A stretch of DNA of 15,370 nucleotides from NCBI GenBank assembly GCA_955652655.1, contig CATPCK010000908.1, positions 1 to 15,370 of the forward strand, in the 5' to 3' direction. Positions 1-6,169 of this stretch are shown here, piece after piece. A program made the position numbers and the translations under genes. The notes below the pieces were generated by a model. The model was not told the origin of the DNA. It made no database searches and saw nothing but the letters and a program-made list of their open reading frames with translations. The stretch is from an uncultured Ktedonobacteraceae bacterium. GTDB lineage: Bacteria; Chloroflexota; Ktedonobacteria; Ktedonobacterales; Ktedonobacteraceae. Positions within the stretch are counted from its first letter, which is position 1. Each line of letters opens with the position of its first letter.

Positions 1-160
1 AGGCCAGACAATGACCTTCCTGGTAAATTCGGTTGCAGTGGGTCAAGCAACTCTTTCAACATTTGCCACTGGAACAGTCGGACTACGAGGTATCAGTGAT
101 GGGGAGGTAGTTTTTCAACAGCTTTCAATCTCCTCAGTGTAAGCAGGCTCAGATCCGCTT

Positions 161-493
161 TCAAGCGCTCCATTCTTTCGCCAGCAATGAATTGTTCCAC
201 TCAGCCTTTTCCAGCGTCCTGGAAAAAACAATTTTGCGCATAGCATTCAATTTGCGAGCGTATTCCTTCTCGCCCTCTGAGACTGAGGGGTTCTCAGGCA
301 CCTTTGGCCAGGCACCTGCAAAACTTTGATACGTTAGCCGTCCTAATAAAAGAGTGTCTGCCGTACTTACCAGATCGTCCTCATATTTCCCCATTTCTTC
401 ATCGAAGAGATCCGTTACCCAATTCATATCTCCGTTTGGTCCTGCAATGAAGCCATCAAGGGTAACCCACATTGTTACAATGACTTTTCTCAT
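161..493 (-). pseudogene. Dihydrofolate reductase/RibD-C family protein, C-terminally truncated
   Basis: The 110-residue product starts MRKVIVTMWVTLDGFIAGP and continues with GDMNWV, a TLLLGRLTYQSFAGAWP-type segment and IVFSRTL. These are the N-terminal strands and the NADPH/substrate-side motifs of the dihydrofolate reductase-like RibD C-terminal domain family. I start at 493 because GGAGGA lies five bases before this ATG; an in-frame ATG at 520 has no such site. Family members are usually about 170-200 residues. This one stops right after WNNSLLAKEW, so it lacks the second half, including the glycine-rich NADPH loop. The following 160 bases show no long continuation in any frame, only vague family-like scraps interrupted by stops. 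I infer a decaying gene. The product is probably inactive, though a truncated protein could still be made. Confidence 0.7.
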
Positions 494-550
494 AAATCCT
501 CCGCGTAATTTGGTTAACATTAATCACTCTTGACCCGGGCCATGGTCGCC

Positions 551-622
551 TCATATCCGCCGCCTGGCCACTCCCAGCGGCCGGTAACGGTGTTGCGCAG
601 CGAGTGCAGAAAACATATCCAT
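551..622 (-). pseudogene. Possible ArsR-type regulator remnant (23 codons)
   Basis: A short minus-strand reading frame begins MDMFSALAAQHRYR and ends at a TGA after 23 codons. The start resembles the opening of ArsR/SmtB-family repressors (M-x-x-F-x-A-L-A-x-x-x-R-x-R), and such regulators often sit just upstream of DHFR-like or SRPBCC genes. The rest of a winged helix is absent. Its ATG lies about seven bases after the -10 box of the promoter at 629-657, so the transcript would be nearly leaderless. The match is only about ten residues, so the identification is weak. Another frame over 522-612 is also open but I do not recognise it. Confidence 0.3.
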
Positions 623-628
623 AGCTAC

Positions 629-657
629 ATAATACAGCAATCACTTAATTAAGTCAA
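629..657 (-). promoter_or_regulatory. Sigma-70-type promoter, TTGACT-N17-TATTAT
   Basis: Read on the minus strand, TTGACT (657-652) and TATTAT (634-629) are separated by exactly 17 bases. Transcription would start near 622, at or next to the ATG of the ArsR-like remnant, and run on into the truncated dihydrofolate reductase-like gene. Confidence 0.6.
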
Positions 658-666
658 TACTCAATT

Positions 667-707
667 AGACCCTGGTGGTTCTAAGCTTGTTAGCGCCACC
701 AGGGTCT
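667..707 (-). terminator. 12-bp hairpin downstream of the phosphoesterase gene
   Basis: The arms AGACCCTGGTGG (667-678) and CCACCAGGGTCT (696-707) are perfect inverted copies around a 17-base loop. The structure lies 69 bases past the phosphoesterase stop codon and immediately before the promoter at 629-657. There is no clear T-run on either side, so it is a candidate transcript end or insulator and not a textbook intrinsic terminator. Confidence 0.45.
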
Positions 708-721
708 CGCTTGAGCCGCCA

Positions 722-738
722 GTTCTAGTTGCTAGAAC
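722..738. repeat. Small perfect inverted repeat
   Basis: GTTCTAG (722-728) and CTAGAAC (732-738) flank a three-base loop. It sits between the phosphoesterase stop and the larger hairpin at 667-707. It may form a second small hairpin in the 3' untranslated region, or be a protein-binding palindrome. Confidence 0.35.
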
Positions 739-775
739 GGTCGAAGACTATGGAACGCGTCTTTGTCCGCCGCCC

Positions 776-2569
776 CTATCCAACATACGGCAGCAATGGT
801 GTATGTGTGCGTAGATGGTCGAAATCAAACAGGTTCATCAAGTTCCCAATGGCCGGGCCATTGGTCGGTACATAGGGATTGATCCTGCGCGCTACCGGGT
901 TGGGTAAGTTATCCAGGCTGCGCTTCGACAAGGGAGACAGGTGCCAGTTATCCTCAATGAACTTCAGGATTGAGACGTGGTCGTAGTAGGTGTGGTCTAC
1001 GTACCCACGCCTGGTATAAGGTGACACCACCATCAGGGGAACACGTGGGCCATCACCAAAGAAGGTGAGAGGCTGGATGTATCCAGAGTCGTAATAGCCG
1101 CCGCCCTCATCAAGCGTGATAAAGATCGCCGTACTCTTAAAAATGTCAGGCTTACTGATGACCTCGTTGACGATGTTCGAGGCGAAGGTCTCAAACAAGG
1201 ACAGAGACGAGGAAGCCGGGTGGCCATCATTGATCTCATCGGGCTTAATGAAGGACACTGCTGGCAGGGTGTTATTCGCCAGGTCCTGCTTGAACCGCGA
1301 GAAGTCCTGGATGTTATTTTTGAGCGAGGTAGTCATGATCGAGGTAGCATACTGGAACGGGTCGCAAATCCCACAGAAGTAGGGAGTCACGTTGCCACCG
1401 TTGTAGCCCTGGCCGTAATACTTCCAGGAGATGTGGTGTGCCGATAGCTTGTCTGCAATAGTGGGGAACTGCTGGGGCGGTACAATATAGGGAGAGCCGG
1501 TCGTCAGCTGGCCCGAAGGTGTGTAGCCCGGCAGGTAGTTGTTGAGCAAGTAATATGCTCCGGGGGCACAGTCACCACCGCGGAACGGCTTATAAGGCAG
1601 GGAGTTCAAGTAGCTCAAGATCGGCCCCACACCCGGCTGACTGGGATCGGAACACTCGCTGTAGCTGCCACCCGCGTAGCCATCTTGCGTGTAGTTGTTG
1701 TTGGTGCCAGGCTTTGGATTGGGATTCTCGATCTGCTTCGCCGGCGGAGTTAAAGGGTTGCCTTGAGCACCCTGGTAGTATGCCATGTCACCGGTGCCCA
1801 GCATAATATGGTTTGCCCCGGTTCCACCCATGACAGACTGGTGATAGTTGTCGCTGATGGCATAGTTATCACCGATGAAGTTGAAATTAGGGGCATCGCC
1901 CTGGCACATGTTGTAGTATCCCATATCAAGGGCGCCCTGATAAATCGGCGCGGGCGGCTCAGCACCGTTGTCATCACCGGCGGTCTGATGGACCCAGGTA
2001 TACAGATCGTGCTTGCCCCCATCCTGCTCCTGCCACATCTGGTAGAAGCGGTGGAGGGGATCACCTACGTAAGAATCAATGTAGGGGACGTACTTTGTTA
2101 TCTGGTACGGCCCATTCGGCAAATTTGCCGGGAAGCGGGCATCGGGCACATCCGGGGGCTGGCCCTGCGCATACGTCGTGTTAGGCTGCGGAAGGGTGGC
2201 ATACGGGCCAGTTTTCTGAGGAGTAAGACTATACGTGGTCGTGTCGGTTGCCTGCTGCTGGGCGGCAAGTTGGACGTTTGGTCCAAGCTTGCCCGAGCAC
2301 CTTACGATGCCCTGGGACAACAAATTGAAAACTGTTTGGCCACTATCGGGTTGAAAGGTCCCAAAGACATTATCGAAGGTGTGGTTCTCGCCGATGATGA
2401 CAATCACATGCTTGATCGGCGTAGAGGTGTGGGGGTCTGCCTGGTAGAGATCTTGGGAAATATTGAGCCCGGCTGCAGATGCCGGAGCTGCCTGAAACAG
2501 ACCACTGGTGACCATTACAATTGATAGGAACGCCGCGGAGATCCATGCTTTGCGAAGAAGTTTCATCAT
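776..2569 (-). CDS. Secreted phosphoesterase (phospholipase C / acid phosphatase AcpA-like family)
   Basis: The 597-residue protein begins with a clear signal peptide: a KLLRK basic start, a hydrophobic stretch at about 11-27 and APASAAG near 28-34. The mature part has the hallmarks of the phosphoesterase family of non-haemolytic phospholipases C and AcpA phosphatases. These are GENHTFDNVFG at 60-70 (metal-binding E61/N62), GGTGANH at 248-254 where the family's Ser/Thr nucleophile sits (probably T250), SFIKPDEINDGHP at 439-451, FITLDEGGGYYD at 483-494 and a DHTYYDHVSILKFIE block at 525-539. It should hydrolyse phosphate mono- or diesters outside the cell; the substrate cannot be read from sequence. 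AGGAGG (2579-2574) precedes two adjacent ATGs, four bases before the one at 2569 and seven before the one at 2566; either may be used. It is monocistronic, with an extended -10 promoter upstream and hairpins after the stop. The gene looks intact. Confidence 0.9.
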   Translation of the reverse strand: MMKLLRKAWISAAFLSIVMVTSGLFQAAPASAAGLNISQDLYQADPHTSTPIKHVIVIIGENHTFDNVFGTFQPDSGQTVFNLLSQGIVRCSGKLGPNVQLAAQQQATDTTTYSLTPQKTGPYATLPQPNTTYAQGQPPDVPDARFPANLPNGPYQITKYVPYIDSYVGDPLHRFYQMWQEQDGGKHDLYTWVHQTAGDDNGAEPPAPIYQGALDMGYYNMCQGDAPNFNFIGDNYAISDNYHQSVMGGTGANHIMLGTGDMAYYQGAQGNPLTPPAKQIENPNPKPGTNNNYTQDGYAGGSYSECSDPSQPGVGPILSYLNSLPYKPFRGGDCAPGAYYLLNNYLPGYTPSGQLTTGSPYIVPPQQFPTIADKLSAHHISWKYYGQGYNGGNVTPYFCGICDPFQYATSIMTTSLKNNIQDFSRFKQDLANNTLPAVSFIKPDEINDGHPASSSLSLFETFASNIVNEVISKPDIFKSTAIFITLDEGGGYYDSGYIQPLTFFGDGPRVPLMVVSPYTRRGYVDHTYYDHVSILKFIEDNWHLSPLSKRSLDNLPNPVARRINPYVPTNGPAIGNLMNLFDFDHLRTHTPLLPYVG

Positions 2570-2648
2570 GTAGCCTCCTGCTCTTTAGCGAGCTCGTTCA
2601 GGGGTATAAACAAACGGCTATGTGCTGGTATTACATGTACCACCTCTT

Positions 2649-2657
2649 AGTATAGCA
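2649..2657 (-). promoter_or_regulatory. Extended -10 promoter (TGCTATACT) for the phosphoesterase gene
   Basis: On the minus strand TGC-TATACT fits the extended -10 consensus. No good -35 box lies 17 bases further upstream. The start point would be near 2642, giving a leader of about 70 bases to the ATG. Confidence 0.45.
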
Positions 2658-2744
2658 TTTATTGTTTAAGCCCACGCGCTCTTTTTTTAAGAGAATATTA
2701 GAAATAGGTGGTAGAACCCCAAAGATATTGTTGGCGAAGCTATC

Positions 2745-2753
2745 TGCTATACT
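2745..2753 (+). promoter_or_regulatory. Extended -10 promoter (TGCTATACT) for the zincin gene
   Basis: TGC-TATACT on the plus strand fits an extended -10, and ATATTG lies 17 bases upstream as a weak -35. The same nine-base element appears on the opposite strand about 90 bases away, so the phosphoesterase and the zincin diverge from matched promoters. Confidence 0.45.
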
Positions 2754-2838
2754 ATGTGCTATACAACAGAAGACGCTCCTATTGAAACCCCGCAATGGGC
2801 AATTGAAGAGATCTCATGGAGGGAAATAGAGTATAAAT

Positions 2839-3555
2839 ATGCACGAGGAAGAGGAAGAGTACGACGATCAACGCGAACCGGAACTGGATGAGCCTACCAC
2901 AGATGCTCAAAGTAATCGCTCGCGGTACTTTTTCGCCATGATGAGTTTCCTGGTGGCACTCATCTTCCTCAGCGCTTATCTCAACAATTTTTATGACCTG
3001 CTTTCCGGTTGGCTTCTCCTGCTCGGCGCTTTGGCCTTTGGAGCTGTTGGAGCATTCTTCCTCTTGCCGAAGAGTGTCTTGAATCGCACAACGAGCACTG
3101 GGAAAGACTCCCTGAGCAGCAAAGGTGACAATAGCTTGCGAGAAGCTGATACAGACGACGGTTTTGGAGAAGGTGACGATGCGGACGAAGGTGAGTTAAG
3201 TTCGTTCGAACTCCTCGTGGAGGAGGCGCTCAGTTCTATTCCTGCCGAGTTTCAGGAGAAGATGGAAAACGTGCTGGTGCGGGTGCAGTACGAGCCAGGC
3301 GAAGAGGTGATGCAGCGAGTGGACATCAAAGCAGGTTATACGCTCCTGGGACTTTATGAAGGGGTGCCGTTGACCTCCTATGGTCAAGCGAGAGTTCCGC
3401 ACCCGGAGATTATCACCATTTATCAGCACGCGATTGAAGCCTATTGTCATGGGGATCCCGACCGTATGCGCGAGCAGGTGCGGCACACTGTTCTGCACGA
3501 AGTTGCTCATCACTTTGGCATCGATCACGAGGAGATGCCTATCTGGGTCCGATGA
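2839..3555 (+). CDS. Membrane-anchored zincin-type metallopeptidase (HExxHxxGxxH)
   Basis: The 238-residue protein has a very acidic N-terminus (MHEEEEEYDD), two hydrophobic helices at about 30-47 and 57-76 joined by a short turn, an acidic low-complexity linker at about 90-120, and a C-terminal catalytic domain at about 121-238. That domain contains VLHEVAHHFGIDHEE (218-232). H220, E221 and H224 form the zinc/catalytic core, and G227 plus H230 complete an HExxHxxGxxH motif. The domain resembles the small 'possible zinc metallopeptidase' family (PF06262), which usually stands alone at about 120-130 residues, so the membrane anchor and linker are additions. With two helices, both ends should be on the same side, probably the cytoplasm. 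GGAGGG is 14-16 bases before the ATG, an overlong spacing, so initiation may be weak. A hairpin begins five bases after the stop. Substrate unknown. Confidence 0.8.
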   Translation: MHEEEEEYDDQREPELDEPTTDAQSNRSRYFFAMMSFLVALIFLSAYLNNFYDLLSGWLLLLGALAFGAVGAFFLLPKSVLNRTTSTGKDSLSSKGDNSLREADTDDGFGEGDDADEGELSSFELLVEEALSSIPAEFQEKMENVLVRVQYEPGEEVMQRVDIKAGYTLLGLYEGVPLTSYGQARVPHPEIITIYQHAIEAYCHGDPDRMREQVRHTVLHEVAHHFGIDHEEMPIWVR

Positions 3556-3559
3556 AGTG

Positions 3560-3591
3560 TAGATTGAAGCCAAACTCGCGGCTTCAATCTA
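3560..3591 (+). terminator. 12-bp hairpin just after the zincin gene
   Basis: TAGATTGAAGCC (3560-3571) and GGCTTCAATCTA (3580-3591) are perfect inverted copies around an eight-base loop. The hairpin starts five bases after the zincin stop codon. No T-run follows, so it is a probable 3' end or stabilising hairpin, not a classical intrinsic terminator. Confidence 0.55.
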
Positions 3592-3656
3592 GAGGAAAGT
3601 GCGAAGCTGGTGAACTTGCCAGCAAAGATATTAGCGTTGTGACAGGTAAGTAAGGT

Positions 3657-3855
3657 AACTACCATCTTACGAAAGACAACTACCTCTCGGCACAATATCA
3701 CCGCCTCGCACGCCGACAGGGCCGCGAAGAAAGCAGTCGTGGCTGTTTCCTACAGCGCCCTGGTCATCGTCTATCATATCTTACATACGAAGAAACCTTA
3801 CTCAGATCTGGGAGCCGATTACTTCGACAAACTGGATGCGACGCGCATTGAACGA
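3657..3855 (+). pseudogene. IS110-family transposase remnant (C-terminal end, frameshifted)
   Basis: Conceptual translation gives TKDNYLSAQYHRLARRQG in one frame (about 3669-3722). From 3727 in another frame it continues KKAVVAVSYSALVIVYHIL, then PYSDLGADYFDKLD, stopping being family-like near HH (about 3850). This order (YHRL-ARRG-KKA-VAV-S-LV-YH-L then LGADYFD) is the conserved C-terminus of IS110/IS116/IS902-type transposases. A single extra base near 3726 breaks the frame, and the rest of the transposase and the element's ends are missing. It is a fossil insertion. It abuts the 3' end of the ferritin-like gene on the other strand, so its arrival or decay may have reshaped that gene's tail. 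Confidence 0.7.
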
Positions 3856-3857
3856 CA

Positions 3858-4181
3858 TCACGTTGCATCGTGTTCAGCCTCCTCAGCCTCCTCCCCATGT
3901 GCAACAATGTCGCCCTCTTTGAACAGGATATCCTGTAAGGCGACTCTCCACTTTGGCTTCTGGCGCAGTAAGAATTCGAGGTCCATGCCAAAGTGCTTGA
4001 ATTCCTCCCCCTGGGCATTCGCCATGATGGCTCGCGCCTGGGAATTTGGCTCCACGGCTAAGCGCTGCTCATACCAACCGATGGCTTCGGCTTCTTCCGT
4101 GAGAGAAGCAATCATACGTGCAAAGGTGCGGATCTCTGGCGATAGTTCGTTCGCCGGTTCGTGGTACTGATCAAATCCCAT
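3858..4181 (-). CDS. EncFtn-like encapsulated ferritin family protein (orphan)
   Basis: The 107-residue protein matches the encapsulated-ferritin family: YHEPANELSPEIR at 6-18, SLTEEAEAIGWYEQR at 26-40, and a second helix with GEEFKHFGMDLEF at 58-70. Relative to the Rhodospirillum rubrum protein, whose iron ligands are Glu32, Glu62 and His65 with Trp38/Tyr39 nearby, the equivalents E30, E60, H63, W36 and Y37 are all present. The expected role is ferroxidase activity as an annular oligomer, normally loaded into an encapsulin shell. The C-terminus is a short acidic tail (GEEAEEAEHDAT) with no recognisable encapsulin-targeting peptide, and no encapsulin gene lies in the window. AAAGGAA is about nine bases upstream of the ATG. 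The stop codon abuts an IS110-type remnant. Family and active-site assignment are firm; whether it still loads into a shell is open. Confidence 0.8.
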   Translation of the reverse strand: MGFDQYHEPANELSPEIRTFARMIASLTEEAEAIGWYEQRLAVEPNSQARAIMANAQGEEFKHFGMDLEFLLRQKPKWRVALQDILFKEGDIVAHGEEAEEAEHDAT

Positions 4182-4332
4182 GGGTACGTTCCTTTCTTCT
4201 CCTTGCTCGTCTCGCTGACACGCTCGTCAAAGACGATACGAACGCTGATGTATAGAGTATACACAAGAATGCTCGGTTCTGCCTGATCCAAAAAAGGAGG
4301 GGAAGCAAGTTTGGTAGAACGAGGCTCATTCC

Positions 4333-4434
4333 CTGTTCTCGGCTCCGATCAAGCGGTTCTGGATGCGTCAGCGGCGTCCAGGTCGCAATCCCGATGAAGT
4401 TCGAGGTCGTCTCATGCCCGGCCACGATGCAAGA
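4333..4434 (-). pseudogene. Cytochrome P450 fragment (I-helix region)
   Basis: Minus-strand translation reads IVAGHETTSNFIGIATW and then LTHPEPLDR. AGHETTSNxIG is the P450 I-helix oxygen-activation motif (A/G-G-x-E/D-T-T), and the following 'L..HPE.L' is the usual continuation. Only about 32 residues are recognisable. The heme-binding Cys loop, ExxR motif and everything upstream are missing, so it is a dead scrap. It lies in the 350-base gap between the ferritin-like gene and the VIT-like gene, which otherwise holds only a possible TATACT -10 box at 4467-4472 (plus strand, no good -35). Confidence 0.65.
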
Positions 4435-4533
4435 GCGCGCTAAAGATAGCGGATCAAGGAGTATTGTATACTGTATTGCACAGAGGCGGATGAAACCTCT
4501 TGAACGCTACATCTCATGCTAGAGGAGGTAAGT

Positions 4534-5031
4534 ATGACTATGCAGAACTCCACGGGAGACAAACCGACCAGCAGCGATGTTGCACGATACCGCGCGAACT
4601 ATCTTTCTGAGCAAGAAGGAGTGTATCTATATAGCAAGCTTGCCGAAGCCGACGAGAAAACGGCCAAAGAACTGGCTGCCAATCTGATGCAGCAGAGCAA
4701 TACTGCCCTGGATACGCTGGCACGAGAAGAGCTAGGCATTGATCCAAAGGACCTTGGCGGTTCCGCCTGGAGCGCTGCGATCACCTCGTTTTTTCTGTTC
4801 GCCCTTGGAGCCATTATTCCGGTGTTCCCGTTCATCTTTACCAATGGGTTCACCGCGGTCGTCATCAGCCTCATTCTCAGCGTGTTTGGTTTGTTCGGCA
4901 TAGGTGCCGGCGTGAGCCTGACCGCCAGCTCCCCACTCTGGAAATCTGGCGGACGGCAGGTGCTCCTCGGCCTCCTGGCAGCAGGTATTACTTTTAGCCT
5001 GGGAAAGCTTATTGGTTCGGCAGTGGGTTAG
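4534..5031 (+). CDS. VIT1/CCC1-type transporter homologue, internally shortened
   Basis: The 165-residue product has an N-terminal stretch (ARYRANYLSEQEGVYLYSKLAEAD, about 17-40) that looks like the first helix of the rubrerythrin-like domain found in some bacterial VIT1/CCC1 iron/manganese transporters. It jumps directly to the segment after the family's third membrane helix (ALDTLAREELGIDP, 58-71). Three hydrophobic segments follow, at about 80-102, 105-129 and 140-163, matching the last membrane helices of the family. Full-length fusions are usually well over 300 residues, so roughly 190 residues appear to be missing in frame, including most of the ferritin-like helices, the first membrane helices and their metal-binding residues. 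I start at 4534 because AGGAGG (4523-4528) lies five bases before that ATG. It may be a non-transporting remnant or a minimal membrane protein. Its 3' end overlaps the convergent oxidoreductase gene by 23 bases. Confidence 0.7.
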   Translation: MTMQNSTGDKPTSSDVARYRANYLSEQEGVYLYSKLAEADEKTAKELAANLMQQSNTALDTLAREELGIDPKDLGGSAWSAAITSFFLFALGAIIPVFPFIFTNGFTAVVISLILSVFGLFGIGAGVSLTASSPLWKSGGRQVLLGLLAAGITFSLGKLIGSAVG

Positions 5032-5950
5032 GCACTGATTCCTCTGGAAGGGCGGACAAAGCGGCCAATTCCTCCATGAACTTGATCATGATGGAAAAAT
5101 CCGCATCCATCCCTTTTGCCATGGCAGCGGTATACATCTGCTGGGCAGCTGCCGTGGCGGGCATGGACACGGAGAGATCGTAGGCCTGGCTCAACACCAG
5201 GCTAAAATCTTTGTGCATGAGCGAGAGGGCAAAGTTCGTGGGATACTGCTCTCGCCTGACATTATCCAGCTTGGACTTCTGACCGGGGGTGAGCACGGCC
5301 GTCTGCCCAAGTACGTCGAGCAGTAATCCCTTCTCTACACCCGCCTTTTCACCCAGCGCAATAGCTTCGGCCAGAGCCTGCATGCCCAGGCCAAGCAGGG
5401 TATTGACCACCAGCTTCATCGTGGTCCCCATGCCGCTTGCGCCCATATAGAAGCTGTTTGCTCCTAAAACGTCCAGGATGGGCTTGCACTGCTGATAGGT
5501 CTCTTGCTCTCCGCCGGCGAAGATCACCAGGCTGCCCTGTTCTACCTGTGGCACACTCCCCGAGACGGCAGCATCGATCATCGGGACGCCTTGCTCCTTC
5601 GCCGCCTGGTAGAGACGACGTGAGGCGTCTGGAGAAACTGTACTCAGATCGATGATCATCGAGCCAGCATGCACTCCGGCAAGTGCACCGTCGGGACCGA
5701 ACATCACATTGTGCTGGGCCTCGTCATTCGTCACGCAGGCCATCACGACCTGGCAGCCTGCAGCCAGGTCTTTGGGCGTCTGAGCGACCAATGCTCCCCG
5801 TTGTCCTACCTCCTGGGCCTTTTCTTCTGTACGATCATACACCGTCAACTGGTAACCCGCATCCAGCAGCCTCTGGGCCATATGACTGCCCATGTGCCCC
5901 ATACCGATGAAGCCAATGCTCGGTTTCAACTTGTTGCTTTCTGTATTCAT
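5009..5950 (-). CDS. NAD(P)-dependent 3-hydroxyisobutyrate dehydrogenase-family oxidoreductase
   Basis: The 313-residue protein has the full beta-hydroxyacid dehydrogenase layout. There is an N-terminal Rossmann domain with IGFIGMGHMGSHM (12-24) and the nucleotide-discriminating strand end VYDRT (37-41), a substrate-binding DAAVSGS segment (126-132), and a GMGTTMKLVVN stretch (173-183) carrying the catalytic lysine K179 and N183. An all-helical C-terminal domain follows. Length is normal (about 290-310). It should oxidise or reduce a 3-hydroxy acid such as 3-hydroxyisobutyrate, tartronate semialdehyde or succinic semialdehyde; which one cannot be told. The aspartate after the second strand is followed by arginine, which leaves NADP(H) possible. 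AGAGGT lies eight bases before the ATG. It is transcribed from its own leader, with a hairpin directly upstream of the ribosome binding site. Confidence 0.88.
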   Translation of the reverse strand: MNTESNKLKPSIGFIGMGHMGSHMAQRLLDAGYQLTVYDRTEEKAQEVGQRGALVAQTPKDLAAGCQVVMACVTNDEAQHNVMFGPDGALAGVHAGSMIIDLSTVSPDASRRLYQAAKEQGVPMIDAAVSGSVPQVEQGSLVIFAGGEQETYQQCKPILDVLGANSFYMGASGMGTTMKLVVNTLLGLGMQALAEAIALGEKAGVEKGLLLDVLGQTAVLTPGQKSKLDNVRREQYPTNFALSLMHKDFSLVLSQAYDLSVSMPATAAAQQMYTAAMAKGMDADFSIMIKFMEELAALSALPEESVPNPLPNQ

Positions 5951-5973
5951 TACAATACCTCTTTGAAGGAAAG

Positions 5974-6008
5974 AAAGATCCCTGCTGAAGCCTCAAACAG
6001 GGATCTTT
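5974..6008 (-). terminator. Intrinsic-terminator-like hairpin in the oxidoreductase leader
   Basis: AAAGATCCCTG and CAGGGATCTTT form a perfect 11-bp stem (5974-5984 with 5998-6008) around a 13-base loop. Read on the minus strand it is followed by the pyrimidine-rich TTTCTTTCCTTC. It ends 23 bases before the oxidoreductase ATG. It could terminate the upstream FHIPEP operon, or act as an attenuator inside the oxidoreductase's own leader. Confidence 0.6.
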
Positions 6009-6126
6009 GTAGGGTGAATGCATCACGCAAGGTTGGCTCGCATTGCAGCTCGCTCGGCTTCTCTTTTTCACCGTCTGATCGTTGATGCACGCCTGGATGA
6101 GAGAGTCAACTACTGGTTACCTGACC

Positions 6127-6135
6127 ATCATAGCA
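6127..6135 (-). promoter_or_regulatory. Extended -10 promoter (TGCTATGAT) for the oxidoreductase
   Basis: On the minus strand TGC-TATGAT fits an extended -10, with only a T-run in the -35 position. A start near 6120 would give a leader of about 170 bases that contains the hairpin at 5974-6008. Confidence 0.4.
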
Positions 6136-6169
6136 TACTGACAAGCAAAAAACTTCTCTGATCTTAGCA

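Noticed and set aside
1763..2524. A 253-codon open frame on the plus strand
   Set aside because: It is antisense to the well-supported phosphoesterase; the translation shows no domain and it has no ribosome binding site.
4171..4425. An 84-codon open frame containing the P450 motif, taken as a whole gene
   Set aside because: Only the first ~31 codons resemble P450; the rest is unrelated and runs into the ferritin-like gene.
5951..6120. T-box riboswitch in the oxidoreductase leader
   Set aside because: Some purine-rich stretches look similar, but the conserved TGGNACCGCG-type antiterminator sequence is absent.
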